Shown here: positions 1 to 7,244 of the stretch, piece by piece
How positions within the stretch are numbered: the stretch's first letter is position 1
Layout of the letters: each line of letters opens with the position of its first letter
Source of the DNA: Desulfuromonadales bacterium
Lineage (GTDB): Bacteria > Desulfobacterota > Desulfuromonadia > Desulfuromonadales > BM103
Direction of reading: 5' to 3'
DNA: 12,480 bases
Assembly (NCBI GenBank): GCA_030640215.1
Contig: DAOWJU010000274.1
Location: 1-12,480, forward strand
Translations under genes and position numbers: made by a program
Notes under the pieces: model-generated
The model's input: the letters and a program-made list of their open reading frames with translations, nothing else
Told to the model about the DNA's origin: nothing
Databases searched by the model: none

Positions 1-958
1 AAAGAACCAGGGTCTTCTCTTCAGAATTCAGTTCATCTCCTATCCAGTCATAGGCTATGGCCATCCTTTCGAGCATCGCCATACCCGCCTCGTCATTGCC
101 GTGCGAACCATCGGGCAGGGGCAGGTTATAGGAGGTTATGCCGTTCGGGTCCCAGCCGGCCAGGTTAACGAGCCACTTTTTTGCACCCTCGAGATATTTG
201 CTCTCCCCGGTGATTTTCCACACCAGGGCCAGCCGTACTATATGGGCACTGCCCACTTTGCCGGGAGTATATATCCTGCGCCATTCGGATGCCTCGAACT
301 TGCCATCCTTATATGGTGCAGGTTCCGGGTACAAGGGTTCCGCCAGGGCGGAATCAGCCAATTGGTGGCAGAATTCCCAGAAAGGCATCTCTCCTGCCTT
401 GATTGCTTCCCTGATTTGGGTTAGCACAGGAGGGGTAAGGAACAGCCTGGGCCTTACTCCCCGGAGCTGTTCTTCAAGGTCGGCCATATTGTTGTTGCGG
501 TAGCGATAGCGGCTGGCCTTACATAAACGCACCCCGTCGATAATACTGGCATGGTTCAGTTCATCTGAAATAACTGCATCCGCTTCGCCCAGCAACGTTT
601 CGAACAAGCCACCGTTCGCATCAAAGCAGGAAGGATAAAGGATGGTGTCTTCAGTGTCCAGGAGTGAGCTGAGCTTCTGCTCCAGCTGTTTATGCAGGGT
701 CTGGGTGCCGCAAATAAAGCGGACCGACGCCATGCCGAAGCCCCACTCTTCCAGACCGTCTCTGGCGGCGGCTTTCACTTCGGGGTGTTGTGCCAGGCCG
801 AGGTAGTTGTTGGCACAGAGATTCAGCACCTCGTCACCATTACTGACTCCCACATGGGCACCCTGCGGGGTCGTGATTAAACGTTCGCTTTTATACAAGC
901 CAGCAGACTTGATCTCTTCAAGTTCAGTATTTAAATAGGCGCGGAATTCATCGGACAC
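1..958 (-). CDS. Chimeric frame: N-terminal half of glycine C-acetyltransferase (Kbl) joined to a DUF4962/heparinase II-III-like lyase, partial
   Basis: This open frame starts at GTG 958 and runs off the left edge (319 codons seen). An AGGAG lies about 7 bases upstream and an in-frame TGA precedes it, so the start is well fixed. Residues 1 to about 166 match the PLP enzyme 2-amino-3-ketobutyrate CoA ligase: CANNYLGLA near 48-56, [14 protein letters not shown] at 73-86, [15 protein letters not shown] at 110-124, [18 protein letters not shown] at 131-148. From RPRLFLTP (169-176) the protein instead resembles the N-terminal domain of DUF4962/heparinase II-III-like polysaccharide lyases, with [17 protein letters not shown] and [17 protein letters not shown]. 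The Kbl part lacks the region carrying the PLP-binding lysine, and the lyase part lacks its usual signal peptide, so the fusion should not work as either enzyme. Its position 34 bases after tdh is what an intact kbl would occupy. Misassembly or a deletion/recombination event are the explanations. Confidence 0.85.
   Translation of the reverse strand, partial: MSDEFRAYLNTELEEIKSAGLYKSERLITTPQGAHVGVSNGDEVLNLCANNYLGLAQHPEVKAAARDGLEEWGFGMASVRFICGTQTLHKQLEQKLSSLLDTEDTILYPSCFDANGGLFETLLGEADAVISDELNHASIIDGVRLCKASRYRYRNNNMADLEEQLRGVRPRLFLTPPVLTQIREAIKAGEMPFWEFCHQLADSALAEPLYPEPAPYKDGKFEASEWRRIYTPGKVGSAHIVRLALVWKITGESKYLEGAKKWLVNLAGWDPNGITSYNLPLPDGSHGNDEAGMAMLERMAIAYDWIGDELNSEEKTLVL
449..469 (-). other. 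Junction between Kbl-like and lyase-like sequence
   Basis: Similarity switches from Kbl (ending near EEQL, residues 162-165) to the DUF4962-type lyase (starting near RPRLF, residue 169) within about 20 bases, with no stop or frame change. Codon choice changes here. Before the junction none of 7 Ile codons is ATA and none of 8 Arg codons is AGG. After it, 5 of 8 Ile codons are ATA and 5 of 7 Arg codons are AGG. This supports two different genomic sources for the two halves. Confidence 0.75.
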
Positions 959-992
959 AGCTCTTCTCCTTCAACTTGTGAGAACGATAATC

Positions 993-2021
993 TCAAAAGT
1001 CCCAATTCAAAATCACCTTACAGGCATCACCAGCATTCATCGCAGCAAAACCAGCTTCAAAATCCGTATAATCGAGGCGATGAGTGATAATTGCGGCAAT
1101 ATCCAGTCCCGATTCAACCATCACCGACATCTTGTACCAGGTTTCGTACATTTCGCGGCCGTAAATACCTTTCAGGGTGAGCATATTAAAAATCACCGTA
1201 TTCCAGTCGATTGCCACATCATTGCCCGGAATGCCCAGCATAGCGATTTTACCGCCATGACACATATTCGCCAACATGTCTTTAAACGCCGCAGGGCTGC
1301 CAGACATTTCTAAACCAACATCAAAGCCTTCCGACATACCCAGTTTTTTCTGCACATCGTCGATGCTCTCCCGGTTTACATCAACTGTACAAGTTGCGCC
1401 TAAAGTCTTTGCTAACTTCAGGCGTTTGGGGTTGATATCGGTGATCACTATATGCCTGGCACCGGCGTGTTGACAGACGGCAGCAGCCATGCAGCCAATG
1501 GGACCCGCACCGGTAATCAGCACATCTTCACCGAGAAGATCATATTGCAACGCCGTATGCACCGCATTACCCAACGGGTCGAAGAGTGCGGCTACATCAA
1601 GATCGATATCCGGACGATGCACCCATACGTTGGACATGGGCAGAACCAGATACTCGGCAAAGGCCCCGGGTCTGTCTACCCCGACACCACTGGTACAGAT
1701 ACAGAGGTGGCGGCGTCCTGCCATGCAGTTGCGGCACCGTCCGCAAACCACGTGACCTTCACCGGAGACGACCTGGCCAACCTTGAAATCATTAACGTTG
1801 GAGCCGACAGCAACGATCTCCCCGACAAACTCATGTCCCACAACCATGGGGACTGGTATGGTTTTTTGTGCCCATGCATCCCAATTATAGATGTGCATAT
1901 CCGTTCCGCAGATTGCGGTACGTTTGACCTTGATCAGAACATCATTGATACCAAAGCCTGGTTCGGGTTGCTCCTCCAGCCAAAGGCCTGGTGACGATTC
2001 CTTTTTAACAAGTGCCTTCAT
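993..2021 (-). CDS. tdh: L-threonine 3-dehydrogenase
   Basis: This zinc-dependent medium-chain dehydrogenase oxidises L-threonine to 2-amino-3-ketobutyrate using NAD+, in the cytoplasm; Kbl then splits the product to glycine and acetyl-CoA. The 342-residue length is normal and similarity to E. coli Tdh is visible throughout. Catalytic zinc ligands are Cys38 (in TAICGTD), His63 and Glu64 (VVGHEFVGE). The structural zinc site is Cys93, Cys96, Cys99 and Cys107. The Rossmann motif GAGPIG is at 171-176, followed by an acidic residue (Asp195) expected to bind the NAD ribose. [14 protein letters not shown] in the C-terminal third is a Tdh signature. Start ATG 2021 has GAAAGGA about 7 bases upstream. 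It is followed after 34 bases by the kbl-like frame, so the order is tdh-kbl, the reverse of the E. coli kbl-tdh operon. A terminator-like hairpin lies directly upstream. Confidence 0.97.
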   Translation of the reverse strand: MKALVKKESSPGLWLEEQPEPGFGINDVLIKVKRTAICGTDMHIYNWDAWAQKTIPVPMVVGHEFVGEIVAVGSNVNDFKVGQVVSGEGHVVCGRCRNCMAGRRHLCICTSGVGVDRPGAFAEYLVLPMSNVWVHRPDIDLDVAALFDPLGNAVHTALQYDLLGEDVLITGAGPIGCMAAAVCQHAGARHIVITDINPKRLKLAKTLGATCTVDVNRESIDDVQKKLGMSEGFDVGLEMSGSPAAFKDMLANMCHGGKIAMLGIPGNDVAIDWNTVIFNMLTLKGIYGREMYETWYKMSVMVESGLDIAAIITHRLDYTDFEAGFAAMNAGDACKVILNWDF

Positions 2022-2035
2022 AATTCAATCCTTTC

Positions 2036-2066
2036 AAAAAAACAGCCTCGCCGGGGAGCGGGGCTG
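2036..2066 (-). terminator. Rho-independent terminator or attenuator ahead of tdh
   Basis: On the minus strand AGCCCCGC and GCGAGGCT (2065-2058 and 2051-2044) form a stem with one C/A mismatch and a TCCCCG loop, followed by G and seven Ts (2042-2036). It ends the 56-residue gene but sits only a few bases ahead of the tdh ribosome binding site. No promoter is obvious between it and tdh, so tdh would need read-through or regulated antitermination. Confidence 0.65.
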
Positions 2067-2095
2067 AAATATGCGGGCAATAATCAAGTTGAAGC

Positions 2096-2266
2096 TTAGT
2101 GCAGCTTTTCGCGCAGCTTGATAAGAATCTCTTTGCGATCCTTGAGAAACTCACGATAATCGTGCGAATCTGTATGGGAAATTTCATCGGCCAACCTGCT
2201 GAGACTCGATTCCAGGGTGTTCGCCAAAACTTTTTCTTCTGCATCATTCAGCTCTAATCGCATCAT
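2096..2266 (-). CDS. Small conserved-type protein of unknown function (56 aa)
   Basis: This short frame starts at ATG 2266 (a second ATG follows at once) and ends at TAA 2096, coding 56 residues. A purine-rich AAAGGGGGTC lies just upstream. The product is charged and probably all-helical: MMRLELNDAEEKVLANTLES near the N-terminus, then SLSRLADEISHTDSHDYREF and a Lys/Arg-rich tail ending REKLH. The pattern of a leading 'L-x-L' strand, a Leu-spaced helix, a central 'D-x-x-D-x-R' and a basic C-terminal helix resembles a group of short uncharacterised bacterial proteins I have seen annotated only as hypothetical. No catalytic or metal-binding motif is visible. A promoter candidate precedes it and a terminator follows, so it may be an independent transcript. 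Confidence that it is coding comes from the ribosome site, the terminator and the coherent amphipathic composition. Confidence 0.7.
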   Translation of the reverse strand: MMRLELNDAEEKVLANTLESSLSRLADEISHTDSHDYREFLKDRKEILIKLREKLH

Positions 2267-2306
2267 TTTGACCCCCTTTCGTCAGTTATCGCTCTTACCT
2301 GTTTAC

Positions 2307-2334
2307 ATTTTAGCTCAAATCAGCCCATACACAA
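2307..2334 (-). promoter_or_regulatory. Candidate sigma-70 promoter for the 56-aa gene (and possibly tdh)
   Basis: On the minus strand TTGTGT (2334-2329) is followed after 16 bases by TAAAAT (2312-2307), about 40 bases before the start of the 56-residue gene. The -10 is good and the -35 moderate. It is the only promoter-like sequence I see ahead of the small gene and tdh. Confidence 0.4.
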
Positions 2335-2392
2335 CAACAACGGAGGAACCAGAGCAGAACGTCCCTCTAGCAGTCTGTCGGAGTCGTCTCAA

Positions 2393-3202
2393 CTAACATC
2401 CGCGAGTGTAGTACCAGACCCAGGGGCCGGTCTGGTCGGCGCGCCACTTCACCCAGCCCTTATGGGTCGTCCCTTGAAAAGACTGGTCGGGACCAGTGCA
2501 GGTCCAGTCTGGCTGGGTAACCTCCACCTGCATCCAGTCACCAACGATTTGCAGCATCTTGAGTTTGTGATCAAGCCCGATCGAGGTAATGCGACGACTA
2601 TTGATTGTCGGCTCTTCGCGCAGTGAGTGGACGACGCCTGAACGGAAATGCAGCCAGTCGCCCTTCTCTTTCAGCAGCTCTTGCCAACTCTGGAAAGCAA
2701 GGCTGATGTCACCAACTCCAAGATGACAGCGATGAACCCAGCCAACACCGTCAACTCCGGACTTGAGACGCAATTTCAGCCATTCGTCCTTTTGCTCGAT
2801 AATGATAAAGGTCAACTGTTCGTAGTCGGTTTCCACCATACCAGCGCCGGTGAGTGGATAAGGAGCCGCGCCATCAGTCGGGATCACCAGGCCACCACGC
2901 ACCCAGGCAAGTAACGATCCGCCAGGGGTGTCCCAGACTGGCAGAACGATCTTGCGGGGCCAATCGTAGTAGCCCTCGCTGGTATATTCCACCCGCAGAT
3001 GCCCTACCCCCAAAGGCGCCTGATCTCGGTTGCCGACATACTCGTAGACGCTATAAGGTTCGGAAACCCATTGCCAGGCTGCCTGGAAGTTGGTCTCTTG
3101 TTCAGTTATGAGGGGTTGCTCTGGTAATGTTGGGCAATTGGTGGCGATTGTGGGGATCGCAACAAGAGTTAGTATCAGAGTGAGGAAGATTTTTATTAGC
3201 AC
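2393..3202 (-). CDS. Secreted protein with bacterial SH3-like domains
   Basis: The 269-residue product begins with a signal peptide: Lys4, a hydrophobic core at 5-18, and likely cleavage after Ala20. A cysteine follows at 23, but the preceding residues do not make a lipobox, so it is probably periplasmic rather than a lipoprotein. Two stretches look like bacterial SH3 folds: about 86-163, with WLKLRLKSGVDGVGWVHRCH at 141-160, and about 184-258, with GDWMQVEV and HKGWVKWR. Such domains usually bind peptidoglycan or protein ligands; the ligand here is unknown. The region at 40-85 is Trp/Tyr-rich and matches no family I recognise. The start codon is GTG 3202, with AGGA about 9 bases upstream and no in-frame ATG nearby. 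The gene follows the kinase gene after a weak terminator, and no functional link is evident. Confidence 0.8.
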   Translation of the reverse strand: MLIKIFLTLILTLVAIPTIATNCPTLPEQPLITEQETNFQAAWQWVSEPYSVYEYVGNRDQAPLGVGHLRVEYTSEGYYDWPRKIVLPVWDTPGGSLLAWVRGGLVIPTDGAAPYPLTGAGMVETDYEQLTFIIIEQKDEWLKLRLKSGVDGVGWVHRCHLGVGDISLAFQSWQELLKEKGDWLHFRSGVVHSLREEPTINSRRITSIGLDHKLKMLQIVGDWMQVEVTQPDWTCTGPDQSFQGTTHKGWVKWRADQTGPWVWYYTRGC

Positions 3203-3259
3203 AGTTGTGAATCCTGTTTTGAAATGCCTGAGTGTTGACTGTCAGGACATTGATAACAC

Positions 3260-3282
3260 AAAAACGGCCATATTAGAGGCCT
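3260..3282 (-). terminator. Weak Rho-independent terminator after the two-domain kinase
   Basis: On the minus strand GGCC (3281-3278) can pair with GGCC (3269-3266) across an 8-base loop, followed by G and five Ts (3264-3260). A run of As just after the stop codon could extend pairing with the Ts. The stem is short, so the call is tentative. Confidence 0.35.
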
Positions 3283-3292
3283 AATGCTTTTT

Positions 3293-4867
3293 TCACTCGG
3301 CCAAAGTGTGATTCCGCAAAGAGACTGTAACTGCCTCTGCGGTTGTGTCGGGGGAAACCCTTATGGCGAGTTGTTGTTCGATTGTGGTCAAGGGCTCTTC
3401 ATGCTTGAGCTGGTCTTCGAGAACTTCCACAGTCGCCTCCGAGGCATCATCTCTCGCTCCCCGAGCACGTTGTTCAATCCTCCGACGCAACCCCTCTTCC
3501 GTCAACGGGAAGTCAAGAATGACCAAAGGAACCTGCAGTTCCTCGGCAAGTCGGCTAAATAGTTCGCGCTGGTGCTTTCTAATAAATGTCGCATCGATGA
3601 TTGCCGGTGAAACGGCCCGCAGAACCACGTCAGCAAGATCCCGCAGTCGTAAATAGGTGCCAGTAAAGGCTTTAGCACTATAGATACCATCACCGATTGG
3701 CGATTCGCTATCGGCCGTTGCCGCGAGCCCGTGCAGCCGCTTCCGTTCGACATCGGAACGAAGGTGGATACCTCCATGGACTCTGGCAAGTTGAGAAGAG
3801 AAAGTGGTTTTCCCTGATCCAGACAATCCATGGGTAATGATCAAGGGTGTGGCATGGGATAAGGCGTATTGTTCTGCGAGGTCCAGATAGCTTTTGAACA
3901 AGGTCTCTTCCCGGCTTCGCTGCATTTCGTTGAGATGTCCCTGGGCGAGTCGCAGGCAGATGACTTTGGCCCGCACCATCGCCCGGTATGTCTTGTAGAA
4001 ATTGAGCAGAGTTATGCCCTGATAATCTCCTGTTTCCTGCAAATAGCGATTGAGGAAACTCCAGCCCAGTGTTGTTTGCTCCCTGTCATCCAGGTCCATA
4101 ACCAGAAAAGCGATATCGTTGACCACATCGATCCAGCGCAGATTTTCGTTGAACTCGATGCAGTCGAACAGGAGCGGCTGGTCATCAACCCAGGCCATGT
4201 TGGCCAAGTGAACATCGCCGTGGCACTCGCGGATGAACCCATCAGCCTTGCGTTGCTGGAGTACTGGTTTAAGGGCCTCGTAAGAGTTGCGCGTCCATTG
4301 CTCCAACTTTGCCAGTTGCACTTCTACGTTGGACCCTTTCATGAACGTACGGATCTGTTTGAAATTCTCCAAAACCGGAGTAATCACTGCACCGGGGCTG
4401 CCGTAGGATGTCCCTGCTTCTGCTGGCGACGCAAGTTGATGCAGCTCTGCGATCCTTGTTGCGAACGCTATAATGTGACGGTCATGCAACTGGTGAGCAG
4501 CCAGCATACGGTCGAGCTGTCGGTTCTGGGGGAAGCGGCGCATCTTAACGGCATATTCCAGTGCAGGTTTCTTGTTTATGGCGGGTGCGTCCAGACTGCC
4601 ACCGATCTCTGTTAGCGTAAGATAGACTTGCTCAGAGAAGCGTTGGTTCAGTCGTAACTCTTCTTGACAATAGTGGTGGCGTTTGGCGAGGGTAGAAAAG
4701 TCGAGGAATCCAAAGTTAAGTGGTTTTTTGACTTTATAAGCAAAATCCCCAGCCAGAAAAACCCAGGAGATGTGAGTCTCGATCAACTCCACCTCTGTCA
4801 CGGGGTGATCGTAAAATAATGGCTCACGCATAGTCTGGACAACCCAGGCTTCCTCTTCAGCGGTCAT
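3293..4867 (-). CDS. Bifunctional protein: aminoglycoside phosphotransferase-like kinase fused to a P-loop ATPase/kinase
   Basis: The 524-residue cytoplasmic protein has two nucleotide-binding halves. Residues about 30-330 are an APH/protein-kinase-like domain: VFLAGDFAYKVKKPLNFGFL (37-56) carries the ATP-binding lysines, HGDVHLAN at 216-223 is the Brenner-type catalytic loop (Asp218, Asn223), and FDCIEFN at 234-240 supplies the metal-binding acid. Residues about 340-520 are a P-loop kinase: Walker A GLSGSGKTT at 347-355, SDVERKRL at 371-378, DATF at 425-428, and an Arg-rich lid near 461-472. This architecture matches widespread COG2187+COG0645-type fusions whose substrate is unknown; an antibiotic-resistance role should not be assumed. 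ATG 4867 is the first methionine and the N-terminus MTAEEEAWV is typical. It is transcribed away from the AMP nucleosidase gene, with about 146 bases between the two starts. Confidence 0.9.
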   Translation of the reverse strand: MTAEEEAWVVQTMREPLFYDHPVTEVELIETHISWVFLAGDFAYKVKKPLNFGFLDFSTLAKRHHYCQEELRLNQRFSEQVYLTLTEIGGSLDAPAINKKPALEYAVKMRRFPQNRQLDRMLAAHQLHDRHIIAFATRIAELHQLASPAEAGTSYGSPGAVITPVLENFKQIRTFMKGSNVEVQLAKLEQWTRNSYEALKPVLQQRKADGFIRECHGDVHLANMAWVDDQPLLFDCIEFNENLRWIDVVNDIAFLVMDLDDREQTTLGWSFLNRYLQETGDYQGITLLNFYKTYRAMVRAKVICLRLAQGHLNEMQRSREETLFKSYLDLAEQYALSHATPLIITHGLSGSGKTTFSSQLARVHGGIHLRSDVERKRLHGLAATADSESPIGDGIYSAKAFTGTYLRLRDLADVVLRAVSPAIIDATFIRKHQRELFSRLAEELQVPLVILDFPLTEEGLRRRIEQRARGARDDASEATVEVLEDQLKHEEPLTTIEQQLAIRVSPDTTAEAVTVSLRNHTLAE

Positions 4868-5013
4868 CTTCCGTCTCCCAAAGCAAGTGACAGTACTTTC
4901 TAGTATTGTATCGCTGTTTTCGGTCCTTGCTAAATCAGAGTCACCTTTTATCCTTTAAAGAGGTCTCTGCTCATCACTATTACTTGCCCGACAGACTGCC
5001 AAGAGGCGCACCT

Positions 5014-5787
5014 ATGGTTGACCGTCTGCAGATCACCAAAAACTGGCTACCGCGCTACACCGGGATGCCGTTAGACAACTTTGGCGATTACATTTTACTG
5101 ACCAACTTCCGACACTATGTCGACAAGTTCGCGGACATGTTCCACTGCAACATCCATGGGGAAAGCAAGCCGATGCAGGCGGCAACCAACAGTGACGGCC
5201 TGACCATTATCAACTTCGGTATAGGCTCTGCGAATGCGGCCACCATTATGGACCTGCTCAGCGCAATTCAACCGAAAGGCGTACTGTTCCTAGGCAAATG
5301 CGGCGGACTGAAGAGGTCGACTGAGATCGGCCACTTTATTCTACCGAATGCCGCAATTCGTGGCGAAGGGACCAGCAACGATTACTTCCCGGCCGAGGTC
5401 CCTGCATTACCGTCATTCAAGCTGCACAAATTTGTTTCCGAAAAGATCCTCGAACTCGGCCACGATTACCGAACGGGCGTGGTTTACACAACAAATCGAC
5501 GTATCTGGGAACACGACCAGTCGTTCTTAACAAAACTTAAGGAAATGACCAGCATAGGCATCGACATGGAAACTGCGACTATCTTTATCGTCGGTCACTA
5601 CAACGTCATCGCCCGTGGTGCACTGTTGCTGGTATCGGATATGCCACTCACTCCCGAAGGAATAAAAACCGAGGAATCAGACCTGCAGGTGACCCAACAA
5701 TGGTCCGACAGCCACTTGCAGATAGGTATTGATGCGATGACTGAGATTGGAGAGAAGGGAGAGAAGATAAAACATTTTCTGTACTAA
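5014..5787 (+). CDS. amn: AMP nucleosidase, short (catalytic-domain-only) form
   Basis: This enzyme hydrolyses AMP to adenine and ribose 5-phosphate and belongs to the PNP/UDP phosphorylase superfamily. I place the start at ATG 5014, giving 257 residues. It has AAGAGG about 7 bases upstream and puts KNWLPRYTG at residues 9-17, close to the N-terminus as in other short forms. The frame stays open upstream to TTG 4906, but that extension looks non-coding. Motifs are GIGSANAA at 69-76, LGKCGG at 93-98, IRGEGTSNDYFP at 115-126, the purine/ribose-binding IDMETATIF at 183-191, and SDMP at 208-211 with the catalytic aspartate. The N-terminal regulatory domain of the roughly 480-residue E. coli Amn is absent, so allosteric control may differ. 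It may feed purine salvage; the neighbours offer no clear operon partner. Confidence 0.92.
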   Translation: MVDRLQITKNWLPRYTGMPLDNFGDYILLTNFRHYVDKFADMFHCNIHGESKPMQAATNSDGLTIINFGIGSANAATIMDLLSAIQPKGVLFLGKCGGLKRSTEIGHFILPNAAIRGEGTSNDYFPAEVPALPSFKLHKFVSEKILELGHDYRTGVVYTTNRRIWEHDQSFLTKLKEMTSIGIDMETATIFIVGHYNVIARGALLLVSDMPLTPEGIKTEESDLQVTQQWSDSHLQIGIDAMTEIGEKGEKIKHFLY

Positions 5788-5965
5788 GAGCAAAACTCTG
5801 TCTATCAACGGAATTTACCGCCCTTCGCTTGACACTCTACACGTGCCATCATGATCGCCCTCTCCGCCAGGAACCACTGAACACGCCGTCCCCATCTCTT
5901 TGCCTAGCTATTTGATAAATAGTTGTTATTTTACCATCCAGGAGTCATTCGCAGAAAAAATATAG

Positions 5966-5974
5966 TGATATAAT
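5966..5974 (+). promoter_or_regulatory. Extended -10 promoter for the BCAM0308-family gene
   Basis: TGATATAAT contains a TG one base ahead of a perfect TATAAT (5969-5974). No good -35 hexamer lies 16-18 bases upstream, which is typical of extended -10 promoters. Transcription would start near 5981, leaving a leader of about 35 bases before ATG 6015. Confidence 0.55.
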
Positions 5975-6014
5975 TAAAACAAGAAGTGTGGACGATTCGG
6001 GAAAGGAGGATGTC

Positions 6015-6533
6015 ATGAAAAAAGACGTCAGGAAATATGGCATTAGCAACAAACGCGGACGGCAACAAACCAGCCTGGACCCATTTATGCCACAAGAAGG
6101 GCTGAAAGAACCTTCACTTTGCATGACTTGTAAAACGGTCTATCAGCATAAACACTGGACGCTCGATCCGGAAGCATATCGAAAGCTGAAAACAGACCCC
6201 AAGGCAAACTGGATCAACTGTCCTGCGTGTCAGAAGATCGCTGCGGGATACCCTGAAGGGATCGTGACCCTGAGCGGCAGCTATCTGTGGGAACATGAAG
6301 AGGAGATCCAGCGGATTCTTAAAAACGAGGAACACAAAGCGCTCGCGAAAAACCCTTTTGAGAGGGTTATTCGCAGCCTCCGTGACAATGACAAATTGGT
6401 CATCGAGACCACGGAGAAAAAATTAGCCGAGCATTTGGGCCGAGTCCTGCACAAGTCACACCAGGGTATACTCAACATATCCTGGTCCGGTGATCCCGAC
6501 ATCTGCCGGGTGAACTGGGAACGGATGCTCTAA
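6015..6533 (+). CDS. BCAM0308-family protein (zinc ribbon)
   Basis: The 172-residue product has paired cysteines at 36/39 (CMTC) and 69/72 (CPAC), forming a zinc ribbon, followed by AAGYPEGIVTLSGSYLWEHE (76-95), a signature I associate with the BCAM0308 family. The segment NDKLVIETTEKKLAEHLGR (125-143) resembles the ferredoxin-like core seen in archaeal/eukaryal NMD3-type proteins. The last 25 residues are rich in beta pattern (GILNISWSGDPDICRVNW). The function in bacteria is not established; a nucleic-acid or ribosome link is only suggested by the NMD3 resemblance. I chose ATG 6015 because AAAGGAGG ends 5 bases upstream; an in-frame GTG at 5988 lies before that site. The gene is alone behind its own promoter and is convergent with the winged-helix gene. 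Confidence 0.8.
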   Translation: MKKDVRKYGISNKRGRQQTSLDPFMPQEGLKEPSLCMTCKTVYQHKHWTLDPEAYRKLKTDPKANWINCPACQKIAAGYPEGIVTLSGSYLWEHEEEIQRILKNEEHKALAKNPFERVIRSLRDNDKLVIETTEKKLAEHLGRVLHKSHQGILNISWSGDPDICRVNWERML

Positions 6534-6581
6534 GTTGCAAGAGCATGGCGGGCTATTGGGAGAGACAGAGAGCGGTTGCCC

Positions 6582-7055
6582 CTACCCCAGTATTCCTTTG
6601 CGCTCTTGGATTCTTATAATGTAGCCCTGTTCAATTGCATACCGACGCCCTGCTTCGGAGAGGCTAAATCGTTGTCCAAGCAGCATAGACAATTTGACAT
6701 GGATCAGTCTTCGGCGATGGAGTGACTTCAGCGTCTTGTGGAGGATTGCCATGCCTAAAAGGAGAGGTGCATTCACCTGCTTTCGAGAAAGGGACTTGCC
6801 GCCAGCCTGTGCGATTCGCCGGAGCACGAGAGTTTCGAAGTCGTTTAATTGCCGTGAGGTTGACTGATCCGCAAATATATCTGCATGCACATCATTGAGG
6901 AGTGGAGCGATAGGGTTTTTCGGTTGAGCGGCGGAGTGAACAAGCTTGCGGAGTCTCTCGACAGTTCTCTTCACCGCCGGGTAAATCCCGATCAGGATGA
7001 AGACCGTCAGGAACAGGACGACCAGAACATTTAAGGGAATATCGGAAAGGGGCAC
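6582..7055 (-). CDS. Membrane-anchored winged-helix protein, function unknown
   Basis: The 157-residue protein starts with one transmembrane helix (about 8-26), followed by a basic segment (KRTVERLRK) that would place the rest in the cytoplasm. After a linker of about 30 residues, residues 68-145 resemble a winged-helix domain: FETLVLRRIAQAGGKSLSRK (73-92), then HKTLKSLHRRRLIHVK as the likely recognition helix and wing strand, and RFSLSEAGRRYAIEQGY as the closing helix, a pattern also seen in MarR/PadR-like folds. DNA or protein binding is plausible but not shown. The start is GTG 7055, supported by AAAGGAAG 5 bases upstream. It is divergent from pncA and convergent with the BCAM0308-family gene. 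I cannot name a family. Confidence 0.7.
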   Translation of the reverse strand: MPLSDIPLNVLVVLFLTVFILIGIYPAVKRTVERLRKLVHSAAQPKNPIAPLLNDVHADIFADQSTSRQLNDFETLVLRRIAQAGGKSLSRKQVNAPLLLGMAILHKTLKSLHRRRLIHVKLSMLLGQRFSLSEAGRRYAIEQGYIIRIQERKGILG

Positions 7056-7109
7056 AGCGACTTCCTTTACCGATGGGTTACAGTCAATTATTTCGGTAGT
7101 TGTTCTTAA

Positions 7110-7137
7110 ACGTTAGAATACTAGGAGAGAATGTCAA
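7110..7137 (-). promoter_or_regulatory. Weak promoter candidate for the winged-helix gene
   Basis: A perfect TTGACA (7137-7132) lies on the minus strand, with TAACGT (7115-7110) 16 bases on as a poor -10. It is about 55 bases ahead of GTG 7055. In the same intergenic region, TATACT near 7172-7177 on the plus strand is a possible -10 for pncA, but I see no matching -35. Confidence 0.3.
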
Positions 7138-7244
7138 TGGGAGACAGTACGACCTCTCCGGGCCATCATAAGATATACTGAGAACGACCCTCAAGTTGGG
7201 CTATTACTCAAGCACTCTAAACAGACCTGTGTAAAGAAGACAAG

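Noticed and set aside
1452..1994. 180-codon open frame on the plus strand
   Set aside because: It is antisense to tdh, whose zinc and Rossmann motifs show that the minus strand is coding.
2005..2247. 80-codon open frame on the minus strand
   Set aside because: It overlaps the 56-residue gene in another frame, runs through the terminator hairpin and has a Trp/Cys/Arg-rich composition unlike a real protein.
3869..4615. 248-codon open frame on the plus strand
   Set aside because: It lies fully antisense to the two-domain kinase, which has clear motifs, and its translation has no recognisable domain.
5788..5800. AGAG/CTCT hairpin after amn
   Set aside because: The stem is only 4 bases, is A/T-flanked and has no T tract, so it is not supportable as a terminator.
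5829..5834. Perfect TTGACA on the plus strand
   Set aside because: No acceptable -10 lies 16-18 bases downstream, and the extended -10 at 5966-5974 is a better promoter for the next gene.
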